Assembly (NCBI RefSeq): GCF_037190085.1
Contig: NZ_JBBCJO010000005.1
Coordinates: forward strand, 248,001-312,000
Length of the DNA stretch: 64,000 nucleotides
Reading direction: 5' to 3'
Source: Gemmatimonas aurantiaca
GTDB taxonomy: Bacteria > Gemmatimonadota > Gemmatimonadetes > Gemmatimonadales > Gemmatimonadaceae
Shown: positions 52,544 to 62,465 of the stretch, piece by piece
Layout: every line of letters starts with the position of its first letter
Position numbering within the stretch: the stretch's first letter is position 1
Translations under genes and position numbers: made by a program
Notes under the pieces: generated by a model
Seen by the model: only the letters and a program-made list of their open reading frames with translations
The model's database searches: none
What the model was told of the DNA's origin: nothing

Positions 52544-53677
52544 GTGAGCACACTCCCGCCCAAAGGGTTCCTCCTCCTCGAGGACGGAACCCTTTTTCTC
52601 GGCCGGCTCGTGGGGCCGACCCACCCCACCGTTGCCGAAATCGTCTTCACGACGGTCATGACCGGATACCAGGAGGTCTTCACCGACCCCTCGTTCCGCG
52701 GGCAGACCGTGGTCATGACGGCTCCGCAGATCGGCAACTACGGCATCAACACCGACGACCCCGAGTCGGCCCACCCGCAGGTGGCCGCGGTGGTCTGCCG
52801 CGAACTGTCGCCGACCTACTCGAGCTGGCGCGCCACGGGCGGCCTGCGCGAGTGGCTGGAAGCCGCCGGTGTGCCGGTGCTCACCGAGGTCGACACCCGC
52901 CGCCTCACCAAGCACCTGCGCAGCGTGGGCGTGATGCGTGGCGTGATCGGCCTGGGTGACAAACCCGACCAGGCCGCGCTGGCCGCACTCGACGCCTGCC
53001 CCAGCATGGAAGGGCTCGATCTGGCGACGGTCGTTTCCACGCGCGAGACGTACGACTGGGGCAATGCCCAGGCGCCGTATCACGTGGTGGCTTACGACTA
53101 CGGCATCAAGCGCAACATCCTGCGGTTGTTCGAAGCACATGAATGCCGCGTCACCGTGGTGCCGTCGGACACCCCGGCCGACCGCGTGCTGGCCATGAAT
53201 CCCGACGGCGTGTTCCTCTCCAACGGCCCCGGGGACCCGGCGGCGGTGAGCTACGCGCCCGAGACCATCCGGAAAATTGCCAGTACGGAAGTGCCGATCT
53301 TCGGCATCTGCCTGGGCCATCAGCTCCTCGGCCTCACGTTCGGCGGACGCACGGTCAAGATGCCCTATGGGCATCGCGGCGGAAATCAGCCGGTGAAAGA
53401 CCTCGCCACGGGGCAGGTGCTCATCACCGCCCAGAACCACGGGTTTGCCGTGGCGGGCAGCCCGGAGGGCGTGGAAGGGGCACCGGAGCTGGCGGTGACC
53501 CATATCAATCTCAATGACGGGACCGTGGAAGGGCTGCGCCACCGCACCCTTCCGATCTTCGCCGTCCAGTACCATCCGGAAGCGGCGCCCGGCCCGCACG
53601 ATGCGGTGCCGCTCTTCGATCAGTTCCTGTCGGCGTTGAGACAGCGTCGGGGTGAGAAGGCCCAAACGCTTGACTGA
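52544..53677 (+). CDS. carA: carbamoyl-phosphate synthase small subunit
   Basis: 377 residues from GTG, preceded by AAGGA at good spacing. The N-terminal domain has L-E-D-G-T-L-F and M-T-G-Y-Q-E-V-F-T-D-P-S. The class I amidotransferase domain has F-G-I-C-L-G-H-Q (nucleophile Cys256) and Q-Y-H-P-E-A (catalytic His/Glu). It hydrolyses glutamine and passes ammonia to CarB. carB is not next to it here. An intrinsic-terminator-like hairpin spans codons about 7-18. Confidence 0.95.
   Translation: MSTLPPKGFLLLEDGTLFLGRLVGPTHPTVAEIVFTTVMTGYQEVFTDPSFRGQTVVMTAPQIGNYGINTDDPESAHPQVAAVVCRELSPTYSSWRATGGLREWLEAAGVPVLTEVDTRRLTKHLRSVGVMRGVIGLGDKPDQAALAALDACPSMEGLDLATVVSTRETYDWGNAQAPYHVVAYDYGIKRNILRLFEAHECRVTVVPSDTPADRVLAMNPDGVFLSNGPGDPAAVSYAPETIRKIASTEVPIFGICLGHQLLGLTFGGRTVKMPYGHRGGNQPVKDLATGQVLITAQNHGFAVAGSPEGVEGAPELAVTHINLNDGTVEGLRHRTLPIFAVQYHPEAAPGPHDAVPLFDQFLSALRQRRGEKAQTLD
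52562..52597 (+). terminator. terminator-shaped hairpin inside the carA 5' coding region
   Basis: AAAGGGTTCC (52562-52571) and GGAACCCTTT (52586-52595) form a perfect 10 bp stem; the loop itself has a short TCCTCGAGGA palindrome. The 3' arm runs into TTTTT (52593-52597). The bases encode conserved CarA residues. Confidence 0.6.
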
Positions 53678-53776
53678 TAAGCACTAAGGCCATACGTTCG
53701 CTGCGCGGGCACCGAGCCACTGCTTGGTGCTCGTCGCGTTTCCGCGCGCCTCAGCTCCGCACCCATCGCTCGCCCC

Positions 53777-54112
53777 ATGACCAAAGCCGACCTCGTCGAG
53801 AACGTCACGGCACGCATTGCCAGAACGGCCGGACCGACGATCTCCAAGAAGGACTGCGCGCGCGTCGTCGACGCCTTCCTCGATGCCATCAAGGAAGCGA
53901 TGCAGGAGCAGAAGAACATCGAGGTGCGTGGTTTCGGCACGTTCAAGATCCGCCAGCGCAAGACCCGCATGGCGCGCAATCCGCGCACGGGCTCTCCGGT
54001 GGAAGTCTCCGCGCGGCCGGTGCCCGTGTTCAAGCCCAGCAAGGAGCTGCGCGCGATGGTGGCCGGTATCGACGCCAACCTGCTCGAGGACGACGAGGAC
54101 AGCGAGAGCTGA
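53777..54112 (+). CDS. HU/IHF-family DNA-binding protein
   Basis: 111 residues. The HU fold is clear: Met-Thr-Lys-Ala-Asp-Leu-Val start, G-F-G-T-F, and the beta-arm tip R-N-P-R-T-G (Arg-Asn-Pro) that bends DNA. The C-terminus adds an acidic Asp/Glu/Ser tail beyond the usual 90-95 residues. It is a nucleoid-associated protein of general architecture. A strong hairpin follows. Confidence 0.93.
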   Translation: MTKADLVENVTARIARTAGPTISKKDCARVVDAFLDAIKEAMQEQKNIEVRGFGTFKIRQRKTRMARNPRTGSPVEVSARPVPVFKPSKELRAMVAGIDANLLEDDEDSES

Positions 54113-54185
54113 GGCGCGCACGGCACGTGCGCCGGCCCCGACCGTCTCCGATATCGTTTCCGTCGTTATTTCTCCGTTGTTTCCA

Positions 54186-54214
54186 GCGCCCCGCGGCTCA
54201 AGCCCGCGGGGCGC
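54186..54214 (+). terminator. terminator-like hairpin after HU gene
   Basis: Perfect 11 bp stem GCGCCCCGCGG with CCGCGGGGCGC, 7 nt loop, 74 bp after the HU stop. T-tract is poor (GCGTGTTTGG). Confidence 0.7.
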
Positions 54215-54285
54215 GCGTGTTTGGTGCTCGTGTCCGCTCCTTGCCCGCTTCACGCCGTCGGCCCGCCGGACGCTATCTTTCGCCC

Positions 54286-54528
54286 ATGAGCATTCCCGTG
54301 TTGCTCTTCGCCTCGTATGCCGATGCGTTCGGTACCCGCGAACTGCTCGTGCCCCTCGGCGTGCCCTGCGCCGTGGACACGCTGGTGGCGGCGCTGCGCA
54401 CCATGCCGGGCGGTGACCAGCTGCCGCCGCGGGTTCTGGTGGCGGTCAATCAGCAGTTGGCAGGCGCGGACACGTCGGTGCAGGCGGGCGACGAGGTAGC
54501 GCTCATTCCACCCGTGGCCGGGGGCTGA
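54286..54528 (+). CDS. moaD: molybdopterin synthase sulfur carrier subunit MoaD
   Basis: 80 residues, ubiquitin-like, ending in Gly-Gly for thiocarboxylation. Core strands (I-P-V-L-L-F-A-S) and V-A-L-I-P-P-V-A-G-G are typical. It supplies sulfur to MoaE for molybdenum cofactor synthesis. moaE begins 3 bp later. Confidence 0.92.
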   Translation: MSIPVLLFASYADAFGTRELLVPLGVPCAVDTLVAALRTMPGGDQLPPRVLVAVNQQLAGADTSVQAGDEVALIPPVAGG

Positions 54529-54531
54529 GCG

Positions 54532-54975
54532 GTGCCGTTGCTGCACGCCGCCATCGTCACCGCGCCCATCGACGTGGGTGCCCTGATCACTCGCACGCAG
54601 GACGACGGCGTGGGGGCCATCTCGGTGTTCCTGGGCACCGTGCGCGACTTCAACGATGGGCGACCGGTCACGGGCATCGAATACGAGGCCTACGAAGCCA
54701 TGGCCGCCCGTGAGCTGGCGGCAGTGGCCGAGGAGGCCTGCGCGGCGACCCCGGGGCTCCGGGTGTCGGTGGAGCATCGGGTGGGGACGCTGGGTATTGG
54801 TGAGGTGAGCGTGGCCATCGTGGCCGCGCATGCCCATCGCGCGCAGGCCTGCGACGGCGCACGGGCGGTCATCGAGGCGCTCAAGCAGCGGGTGCCCATC
54901 TGGAAGCGCGAGCACTACGTGGACGGTGACCGGGTGTGGATCGATCCCACACGAACCGCGGGAGGTACGGCCTGA
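54532..54975 (+). CDS. moaE: molybdopterin synthase catalytic subunit MoaE
   Basis: 147 residues from GTG. Conserved G-A-x-x-x-F-L-G-T-V-R, H-R-V-G and K-x-x-V-P-I-W-K with Lys118 and Lys125 needed for catalysis. It converts precursor Z to molybdopterin with MoaD. Its stop overlaps the moaA start (TGATG). Confidence 0.94.
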   Translation: MPLLHAAIVTAPIDVGALITRTQDDGVGAISVFLGTVRDFNDGRPVTGIEYEAYEAMAARELAAVAEEACAATPGLRVSVEHRVGTLGIGEVSVAIVAAHAHRAQACDGARAVIEALKQRVPIWKREHYVDGDRVWIDPTRTAGGTA

Positions 54976-55946
54976 TGCGCGACCAGTTCGGGCGATCCAT
55001 CGAGTACCTGCGCATCTCGGTGACCGATCGGTGCAACTTCCGGTGCCAGTACTGCATGCCGCTGGAAGGGCTGCCGTGGCTCCCCAAGGCCGATATCCTG
55101 CGCTACGAAGAGATTGCCGACATCGTCGCGCAGCTCGCGCCACTGGGCCTCCGGCGCCTGCGCATCACCGGCGGTGAACCGACCATCCGCCCCGAGCTGC
55201 CGCGTCTCGTCCGGCTGCTGCGCGACATTCCGGGGATCGAGGACATCGCGCTGTCCACCAATGGCGTGAAGCTGCCGCAGATGGCCGGCGCGCTGGCCGA
55301 TGCCGGACTGCACCGGGTGAACATCAGTGCCGATTCGCTGCGTCCGGAGCGTGTGGCGGCCATTGCCCGCCGCGATCTGGGATTTGCCCTGCATACGGCG
55401 GCCCTGGCGGCGGAACAAGCGGGCCTCGGGCCCATCAAGGTCAACGTCGTCGTCATGCGCGGCATCAATGACGACGAGCTGGGCGATTTCGCGGCGCTGA
55501 CACGCGAGCATCCCTGGCATGTCCGCTTCATCGAGCTGATGCCGGTGGGAGAGCTGCGCGATCTCACCTGGGAGCACGTGGTGCCCAGCGACGAGATCCT
55601 CGCGCGGTTGTCGGCCGTGGATGCGCTCCTGCCGGATGCCACGCCCGTGCAGGGCAACGGGCCAGCGGCGTACTACCGCTACGCCGGTGCGCCGGGCTCG
55701 GTGGGCGTGATCACGCCCATGACCCATACGTATTGCGAGAAATGTAATCGGGTTAGGCTGACGGCCGACGGCCGCTTGCGGACCTGCCTGTTCGGCGAAC
55801 ACGAGGTGCCGCTGCGCGATGCCTTGCGACGGGGTGAACCGCTCGCCCCGCTCTTTACACGGGCACTGGCAGAAAAGCCCCGGGAGCATGCATTGCTGCA
55901 ATTGCGTGTCGGCGGCTTGCGTGCGCTGAGCGAGGTGGGCGGGTAA
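54975..55946 (+). CDS. moaA: GTP 3',8-cyclase MoaA
   Basis: 323 residues. N-terminal radical-SAM cluster C-N-F-R-C-Q-Y-C (Cys20, Cys24, Cys27) and the C-terminal cluster C-x2-C-x13-C (Cys254, Cys257, Cys271). The protein ends in the family-typical Gly-Gly tail. It starts molybdenum cofactor synthesis from GTP. Only moaD, moaE and moaA are here; moaC and others must be elsewhere. Confidence 0.95.
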   Translation: MRDQFGRSIEYLRISVTDRCNFRCQYCMPLEGLPWLPKADILRYEEIADIVAQLAPLGLRRLRITGGEPTIRPELPRLVRLLRDIPGIEDIALSTNGVKLPQMAGALADAGLHRVNISADSLRPERVAAIARRDLGFALHTAALAAEQAGLGPIKVNVVVMRGINDDELGDFAALTREHPWHVRFIELMPVGELRDLTWEHVVPSDEILARLSAVDALLPDATPVQGNGPAAYYRYAGAPGSVGVITPMTHTYCEKCNRVRLTADGRLRTCLFGEHEVPLRDALRRGEPLAPLFTRALAEKPREHALLQLRVGGLRALSEVGG

Positions 55947-55987
55947 GGCATTGCAGAGGGGCTGCACGACGGCATTCACGAGCGAAG

Positions 55988-56016
55988 TTGCTCGCGTGGC
56001 TATCGCACCCTATGTT
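55988..56016 (+). promoter_or_regulatory. possible promoter upstream of mdh
   Basis: TTGCTC (55988-55993) and TATGTT (56011-56016) are separated by 17 bp. The gap 55947-56144 is otherwise empty; the leader to the mdh ATG would be about 120 nt. Match to consensus is moderate. Confidence 0.4.
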
Positions 56017-56144
56017 GCGCAAACGCACTCATCTGGACGCCATGGCGCTCATGGCCGGTACGGTCCGTGTTGCCGACGGTACGGCGCTCCAGTTCACGTA
56101 CACCGTTCTTCAGCTTCGCCAGCCGTTCGGAGATCCGGCACAAC

Positions 56145-57074
56145 ATGGTCAACAAGATCACGGTCGTAGGCGCGGGCAATGTCGGCGCCACCACGGCCCA
56201 GCGTATCGCCGAGAAGTCACTCGGCCGCACGGTCGTCATGGTGGACGTCGTCGAAGGCATCCCGCAGGGGAAGGGCCTCGATCAGTGGGAGTCGGCGCCC
56301 GTCGAAGGCTTCGACACGCGCGTCATCGGCACCAATGGCTACGAGGAGACGGCGGGCTCGGACATCGTCGTGATCACGGCCGGCATCGCCCGCAAGCCGG
56401 GCATGTCGCGTGACGATCTGCTCAACACGAACGCCGGCATCGTGAAGTCGGTGGCGGAGCAGATCAAGGCCACCTCGCCGAACGCGATCATCATCGTCGT
56501 GTCGAATCCGCTCGACGTGATGTGTCACGTGGCGAAGCATGTGACGGGCTTCCCGCGCGAGCGCGTGATCGGCATGGCCGGCGTGCTCGACACGGCGCGC
56601 TACCGCTCGTTCATCGCCGAAGCGCTCGACGTGTCGGTGCGCGACATCCAGGCCATGGTGCTGGGCGGCCATGGCGACACGATGGTGCCGCTCATCTCGT
56701 ACACGACCATCAGCGGCATCCCCATCACGCAGCTCATGCCGCGTGAGCAGCTCGATGCGATCGTGCAGCGCGCCCGTGACGGCGGCGCCGAGATCGTGAA
56801 GTATCTCAAGACCGGCTCGGCGTACTATGCGCCGTCGTCGGGCGCGGTGGAGATGGTCGATGCGATCGTGCACGATCGCAAGCGCATCCTGCCGTGTGCC
56901 GCATGGCTCGAGGGTGAATACGGGATGTCGGGGCTGTTCCTCGGCGTGCCCTGCAAGCTCGGCAAGAACGGCCTCGAGAAGGTGCTCGAGATCGAACTCA
57001 CCGCCGACGAAAAGGCCGCACTCGAACGCTCCGCCCAGGCGGTGCGCGAACCGATGTCGGTGCTCTCCCTCTGA
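56145..57074 (+). CDS. mdh: malate dehydrogenase (LDH-like type)
   Basis: 309 residues from the ATG giving V-N-K-I-T-V-V-G-A-G-N-V-G. Substrate motif I-A-R-K-P-G-M-S-R-D-D-L (active-loop arginines) and G-G-H-G-D-T-M-V (catalytic His) identify malate rather than lactate specificity. It makes oxaloacetate in the TCA cycle. An in-frame upstream extension is unlikely to be translated. It precedes sdhCAB, so the two TCA steps are grouped. Confidence 0.96.
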   Translation: MVNKITVVGAGNVGATTAQRIAEKSLGRTVVMVDVVEGIPQGKGLDQWESAPVEGFDTRVIGTNGYEETAGSDIVVITAGIARKPGMSRDDLLNTNAGIVKSVAEQIKATSPNAIIIVVSNPLDVMCHVAKHVTGFPRERVIGMAGVLDTARYRSFIAEALDVSVRDIQAMVLGGHGDTMVPLISYTTISGIPITQLMPREQLDAIVQRARDGGAEIVKYLKTGSAYYAPSSGAVEMVDAIVHDRKRILPCAAWLEGEYGMSGLFLGVPCKLGKNGLEKVLEIELTADEKAALERSAQAVREPMSVLSL

Positions 57075-57081
57075 CCTGGCG

Positions 57082-57114
57082 AAACCGGCGCGGTCCCTCG
57101 GACCGCGCCGGTTT
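57082..57114 (+). terminator. intrinsic terminator after mdh
   Basis: Perfect 15 bp stem (57082-57096 with 57100-57114) and a three-base loop CTC, then CTTC. Only 8 bp after the stop codon. Confidence 0.85.
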
Positions 57115-57131
57115 CTTCACTTACCTCGCCT

Positions 57132-57830
57132 ATGTACGGTCTCACGCGGTTCTGGCAGAGCACGATCGGCAAGAAGATCGTGATGGCGGTGACGGGGATC
57201 ATCGGAATCCTGTTCGTCATCGGCCACATGTCCGGCAACTTCCTGATGTTCAAGGGGCAGGACGCAATGCACCACTACGCATTGCTGCTCCGCACCAGCA
57301 TGCCGCTCCTCTGGACGGTGCGCATCGGGTTGCTTGCAGCGGTCGTGCTGCACGTAGTATCGGCCTATCAGCTCACGATGATCTCGAAGGCCGCGCGTCC
57401 GCAGGACTACACGACGCGCAAGCCGCAGGTGACCACCCTCGCGGCGAAGACGATGAAGTGGGGCGGCGTGCTGCTGCTCGTCTTCCTGGTGTATCACATC
57501 CTCCACATGACGCTGGGCACGGTGCATCCGCAGTTCGTGCACCTCGATCCGTACAACAACCTGCGGATCGGTCTGGCCAATCCGCTCGTGGCCGGTTTCT
57601 ACATCCTCGCGATGGCGGCGCTGGGCCTGCATCTCTACCACGGCGCCTGGGCCGTGACGCGCACGCTGGGCGTGGCGCGTCCGTCGCAGCATCCGCTCAA
57701 GCGCCGTATCGCGGTGGTGATCGCCATCGTCGTCGCGGTGGGCTTCGCGATCATTCCGATCGCCGCGCTCGCCGGCCTGTTCCCCGAAGCGCCGGCGCTG
57801 CAGGAAACTTCCGCGGCGGAGACGCACTGA
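57132..57830 (+). CDS. sdhC: succinate dehydrogenase cytochrome b subunit
   Basis: 232 residues with five membrane helices (about 15-40, 60-85, 110-130, 150-175, 195-220), the single-polypeptide cytochrome b558 type. Histidines in G-H-M-S-G-N, the second-helix H-V-V-S, H-I-L-H-M and the fourth-helix Leu-His-Leu-Tyr-His are candidate haem ligands. It anchors the complex and passes electrons to menaquinone/quinone. Confidence 0.93.
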   Translation: MYGLTRFWQSTIGKKIVMAVTGIIGILFVIGHMSGNFLMFKGQDAMHHYALLLRTSMPLLWTVRIGLLAAVVLHVVSAYQLTMISKAARPQDYTTRKPQVTTLAAKTMKWGGVLLLVFLVYHILHMTLGTVHPQFVHLDPYNNLRIGLANPLVAGFYILAMAALGLHLYHGAWAVTRTLGVARPSQHPLKRRIAVVIAIVVAVGFAIIPIAALAGLFPEAPALQETSAAETH

Positions 57831-57831
57831 C

Positions 57832-59744
<1,913 letters not shown>

Positions 59745-59745
<1 letters not shown>

Positions 59746-60518
59746 TGAAGCTCACTCTCAACGTGTGGCGTCAGCCCGCGTCGCAGGCGCCAGGCCAGCT
59801 CGAGACGTACACGCTCGAAGGCGTGAGTGCGGACATGTCGTTCCTCGAGATGTTCGACATGCTGAACGAGCAGCTCACCGAGCAGGGCAAGGAGCCGGTG
59901 GCCTTCGCGCACGATTGCCGCGAAGGCATCTGCGGTTCGTGCGCGATGATGATCAACGGTCAGGCGCACGGACCGTGGAAGGGCGCGGCCACCTGTCAGT
60001 TGCACATGCGCGCGTTCAAGGATGGAGACATCATCACGGTGGAGCCGTGGCGTGCCTCGCCGTTCCCGCTCGTGAAGGATCTCGTGGTGAATCGCGGTTC
60101 GCTCGATCGCATCATCCAGGCGGGCGGGTTCATCTCGGTGAACACGGGCGGTCCGCGTGACGCCAACGAGATCCTCATCGGTAAGGACATCCTCGAAGAG
60201 TCGATGGACGCCGCGGCGTGCATCGGGTGCGGCGCGTGCGTGGCCGCGTGCCCGAACGCGTCGGCGTCGCTCTTCACCGGCGCGAAGATCTCGCACCTCG
60301 GTCTGCTGCCGCAGGGGCAGCCCGAACGCGACAAACGCGCGCTGGCGATGGTGGAGCAGATGGATCTCGAAGGCTTCGGTCACTGCACGCTCACGGGCGA
60401 ATGCCAGGAAGCGTGCCCGAAGGAGATCAGCATCGACGTGATCAAGCGCATGAACCGTGACTATCTCGTGGCCAGTGCGCTTCGCCAGGAACCACGGGCC
60501 ACCGCGGGTACGGGCTGA
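59745..60518 (+). CDS. sdhB: succinate dehydrogenase iron-sulfur subunit
   Basis: 257 residues. [2Fe-2S] ligands Cys58, Cys63, Cys66, Cys84; [4Fe-4S] Cys159, Cys162, Cys165; and the later Cys169, Cys214, Cys220, Cys224 complete the [3Fe-4S]/[4Fe-4S] sites. It relays electrons from FAD to haem. The order C-A-B is usual for B-type complexes. Confidence 0.96.
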
Positions 60519-60551
60519 CCGCGTCGGAACAACCTCGGAAAGACCGCAGTG

Positions 60552-60587
60552 AACGGCGACCTCGTAAAGAGGTCGCCGTTTGTTTTT
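60552..60587 (+). terminator. intrinsic terminator of sdhCAB
   Basis: Perfect 12 bp stem AACGGCGACCTC/GAGGTCGCCGTT, loop GTAAA, followed by TGTTTTT. It lies between convergent genes. Confidence 0.93.
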
Positions 60588-60636
60588 CAGGGTTCCTGAA
60601 ATGCAGAACGCCGATGACACGAATTGGGCGCGGGCA

Positions 60637-61278
60637 CTACAACAGCACCGCGCGCACATCCGCCTGAAGTACCGGCAGCAGTTCCGTCTCGAACCAGGGA
60701 TTGAGCTTCAGCCATCGGTTGTTGTGCCATGATGGGTGCGGGAGCGGAAACACACTGGGCGTCGTGTCGTCCCGATGGCGGCGCCAGGCGCGCACGGTTT
60801 CCGTGAGTCCCTGCTGCGTGGCGTCGTGGCCGAGGTGCCATCGTTGGGCATAACTCCCGATCACCACCAGCAACTTCAGATTCGACAGCCGGCCGAACAC
60901 GCGGGGTCGCCAGACCTCCGCACATTCGCGGCGGGGCGGCAGATCGCCGGTCTTGCCCAGGCCGGGGAAGCAGAACCCCATCGGCAGGATGGCAATGCGG
61001 GACGCGTCATAGAACTCGGCGTCCGTGAGGCCCAACCATTGCCGCAGCCGGACACCCGAGGGATCGTCGAACGGACGACCGCTGCGATGCGCGCGAATGC
61101 CCGGTGCCTGGCTGGCAATGCAGATGCGCGCGGACTCGGCGAGTTGGAAGACGGGCCGAGGCTCATGATCCAACGGCGGCCCGTACCGCGGCTCGTCGCG
61201 GCAGATCCGGCAGGCCTCGATGGCCTCGCGCAGTGCCTCGAATCGCTGCGGTTCGCCGATCGACGTGACGGGCGGCAT
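60637..61278 (-). CDS. uracil-DNA glycosylase-superfamily protein
   Basis: 213 residues from ATG 61278; GTG 61290 is an alternative. Motifs: early C-R-I-C, S-Q-A-P-G-I-R-A-H with S-G-R-P-F-D-D-P-S-G, L-P-M-G-F-C-F-P-G, and late P-H-P-S-W-H-N-N. Four cysteines could hold an Fe-S cluster. This branch of the superfamily is annotated as uracil-DNA glycosylase-like but its substrate is unproven. It is convergent with sdhCAB and divergent from the DUF2945 gene. Confidence 0.8.
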   Translation of the reverse strand: MPPVTSIGEPQRFEALREAIEACRICRDEPRYGPPLDHEPRPVFQLAESARICIASQAPGIRAHRSGRPFDDPSGVRLRQWLGLTDAEFYDASRIAILPMGFCFPGLGKTGDLPPRRECAEVWRPRVFGRLSNLKLLVVIGSYAQRWHLGHDATQQGLTETVRAWRRHRDDTTPSVFPLPHPSWHNNRWLKLNPWFETELLPVLQADVRAVLL

Positions 61279-61302
61279 CTTGAGGACCACGATTCATGTC
61301 CC

Positions 61303-61328
61303 GAAGAGAGGATCAGAAGAGAGGATCA
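61303..61328 (+). repeat. 13 bp tandem duplication carrying ribosome-binding site
   Basis: Two exact copies of GAAGAGAGGATCA (61303-61315, 61316-61328) end just before the ATG of the DUF2945 gene. The duplication doubles the GAGAGG ribosome-binding sequence, with the proximal copy at normal spacing. Confidence 0.85.
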
Positions 61329-61329
61329 G

Positions 61330-61539
61330 ATGACCAGACGATTCAGGATCGGCGATCACGTGCGCTGGAACTCCGAGGCGGGCCACGTATCGGGAACCAT
61401 CATCGCGATCCACACGACCGATTTCGACTACAAGGGTCATGTCCATCACGCGACGGAGGACGATCCGCAGTACGAGATCAAGAGTGACAAAACGGATCAT
61501 ATCGCGGCGCACAAGGGCAGCGCACTCGAACACGCGTGA
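61330..61539 (+). CDS. DUF2945 (hypervirulence-associated TUDOR-like) protein
   Basis: 69 residues. Met-Thr-Arg-Arg-Phe-x-x-Gly-Asp-His-Val-x-Trp-Asn-Ser-Glu and the G-H-V-S-G-T-I segment are typical. H-A-T-E-D-D-P-Q-Y-E-I-K-S-D-K-T and the H-K-G-x-A-L end complete the domain. These small SH3/Tudor-like proteins are widespread; their role is unknown. The end overlaps the upstream side of the cytochrome gene. Confidence 0.9.
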   Translation: MTRRFRIGDHVRWNSEAGHVSGTIIAIHTTDFDYKGHVHHATEDDPQYEIKSDKTDHIAAHKGSALEHA

Positions 61540-61550
61540 TATCTTGCATC

Positions 61551-62465
61551 ATGGAGCATGATGATCCGGTGATCTCACGATTTTCCCGCCACGCCTCCCG
61601 GTCACGAGCCGGTGCCATTCTGACCGCCGCGATCGTAGCAGTGTCCGCGTGCCGTCCGTCGAACGGCGACACCCCGCCTGAAGATTCCGCCCGCGCGGCG
61701 CAGGGTCCGCAGAGCAATGGTGGAGGTGACGCCCGGCGTGGTCTCGCGCTGCTCAACAATTTCCGCGACTCGCTGCCGGAGCACAGCGGCAATGCGTTGC
61801 GCTGCACGAGCTGCCACCTCGACAATGGCACGCGCACCACGGCGCTGCCATGGCTGGGCAGTGCGGCGCGGTATCCGCAATACCGGGCGCGACCGGGCTA
61901 TCCGGAAAACATGGAGCGGCGCATCAACGAGTGCATCGCGCGCAGCCTCGCCGGCAGAATGCTGCCGGAGGCTGGCCGTGACATGCGCGACATGGTGGCC
62001 TACATGGAGTCGCTGCGCGATCGTCCCCGTCCGGCGGACAATCCCCAGGTGAAGCTGGTGGGGCAGGTGAGCGCGGGGCGTGAGGGGTATGCGCAGCAGT
62101 GCGCGCGCTGCCATGGAGCGAGTGGCGAAGGCGTGCCGGGGCTGGCGCCGGCCGTCTGGGGAGCCGAGAGCTATTCGGTGGGAGCGGGCATGGCGCGGCA
62201 GTACACCCTGGCCACCTTCATGCGCCACAACATGCCGTACGACCGCGCCACGATCGTCACCGACCAGCAGGCCGCCGATATCGCAGCCTACATGCTCACG
62301 CAGCCCCGGCAGGACCATCCCGGCAAGGAACGGGACTGGCCCAACGGCGACCCGCCAGCCGACGTTGCCTATGTAACGGACTCGGCGAAGACCGCCGGCA
62401 AGCCCATGCCAGCGGCGCGGCCGCTCCTGCCGCGCCGTGTGTCCCCCGATTCACTCGGCCGATGA
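61551..62465 (+). CDS. dihaem c-type cytochrome lipoprotein (TsdA/SoxA-like)
   Basis: 304 residues from ATG 61551; a GTG at 61536 is possible. A signal peptide ends at the lipobox V-S-A-C with Cys34. Two haem sites: C-T-S-C-H (Cys85, Cys88, His89) and C-A-R-C-H (Cys184, Cys187, His188). The first domain has L-D-N-G-T-R and a P-Q-Y-R segment resembling thiosulfate dehydrogenase TsdA. The C-terminus is Pro/Arg/Ala-rich. It overlaps a DsrE-like gene (ATGA), supporting a sulfur-compound role. Confidence 0.83.
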   Translation: MEHDDPVISRFSRHASRSRAGAILTAAIVAVSACRPSNGDTPPEDSARAAQGPQSNGGGDARRGLALLNNFRDSLPEHSGNALRCTSCHLDNGTRTTALPWLGSAARYPQYRARPGYPENMERRINECIARSLAGRMLPEAGRDMRDMVAYMESLRDRPRPADNPQVKLVGQVSAGREGYAQQCARCHGASGEGVPGLAPAVWGAESYSVGAGMARQYTLATFMRHNMPYDRATIVTDQQAADIAAYMLTQPRQDHPGKERDWPNGDPPADVAYVTDSAKTAGKPMPAARPLLPRRVSPDSLGR

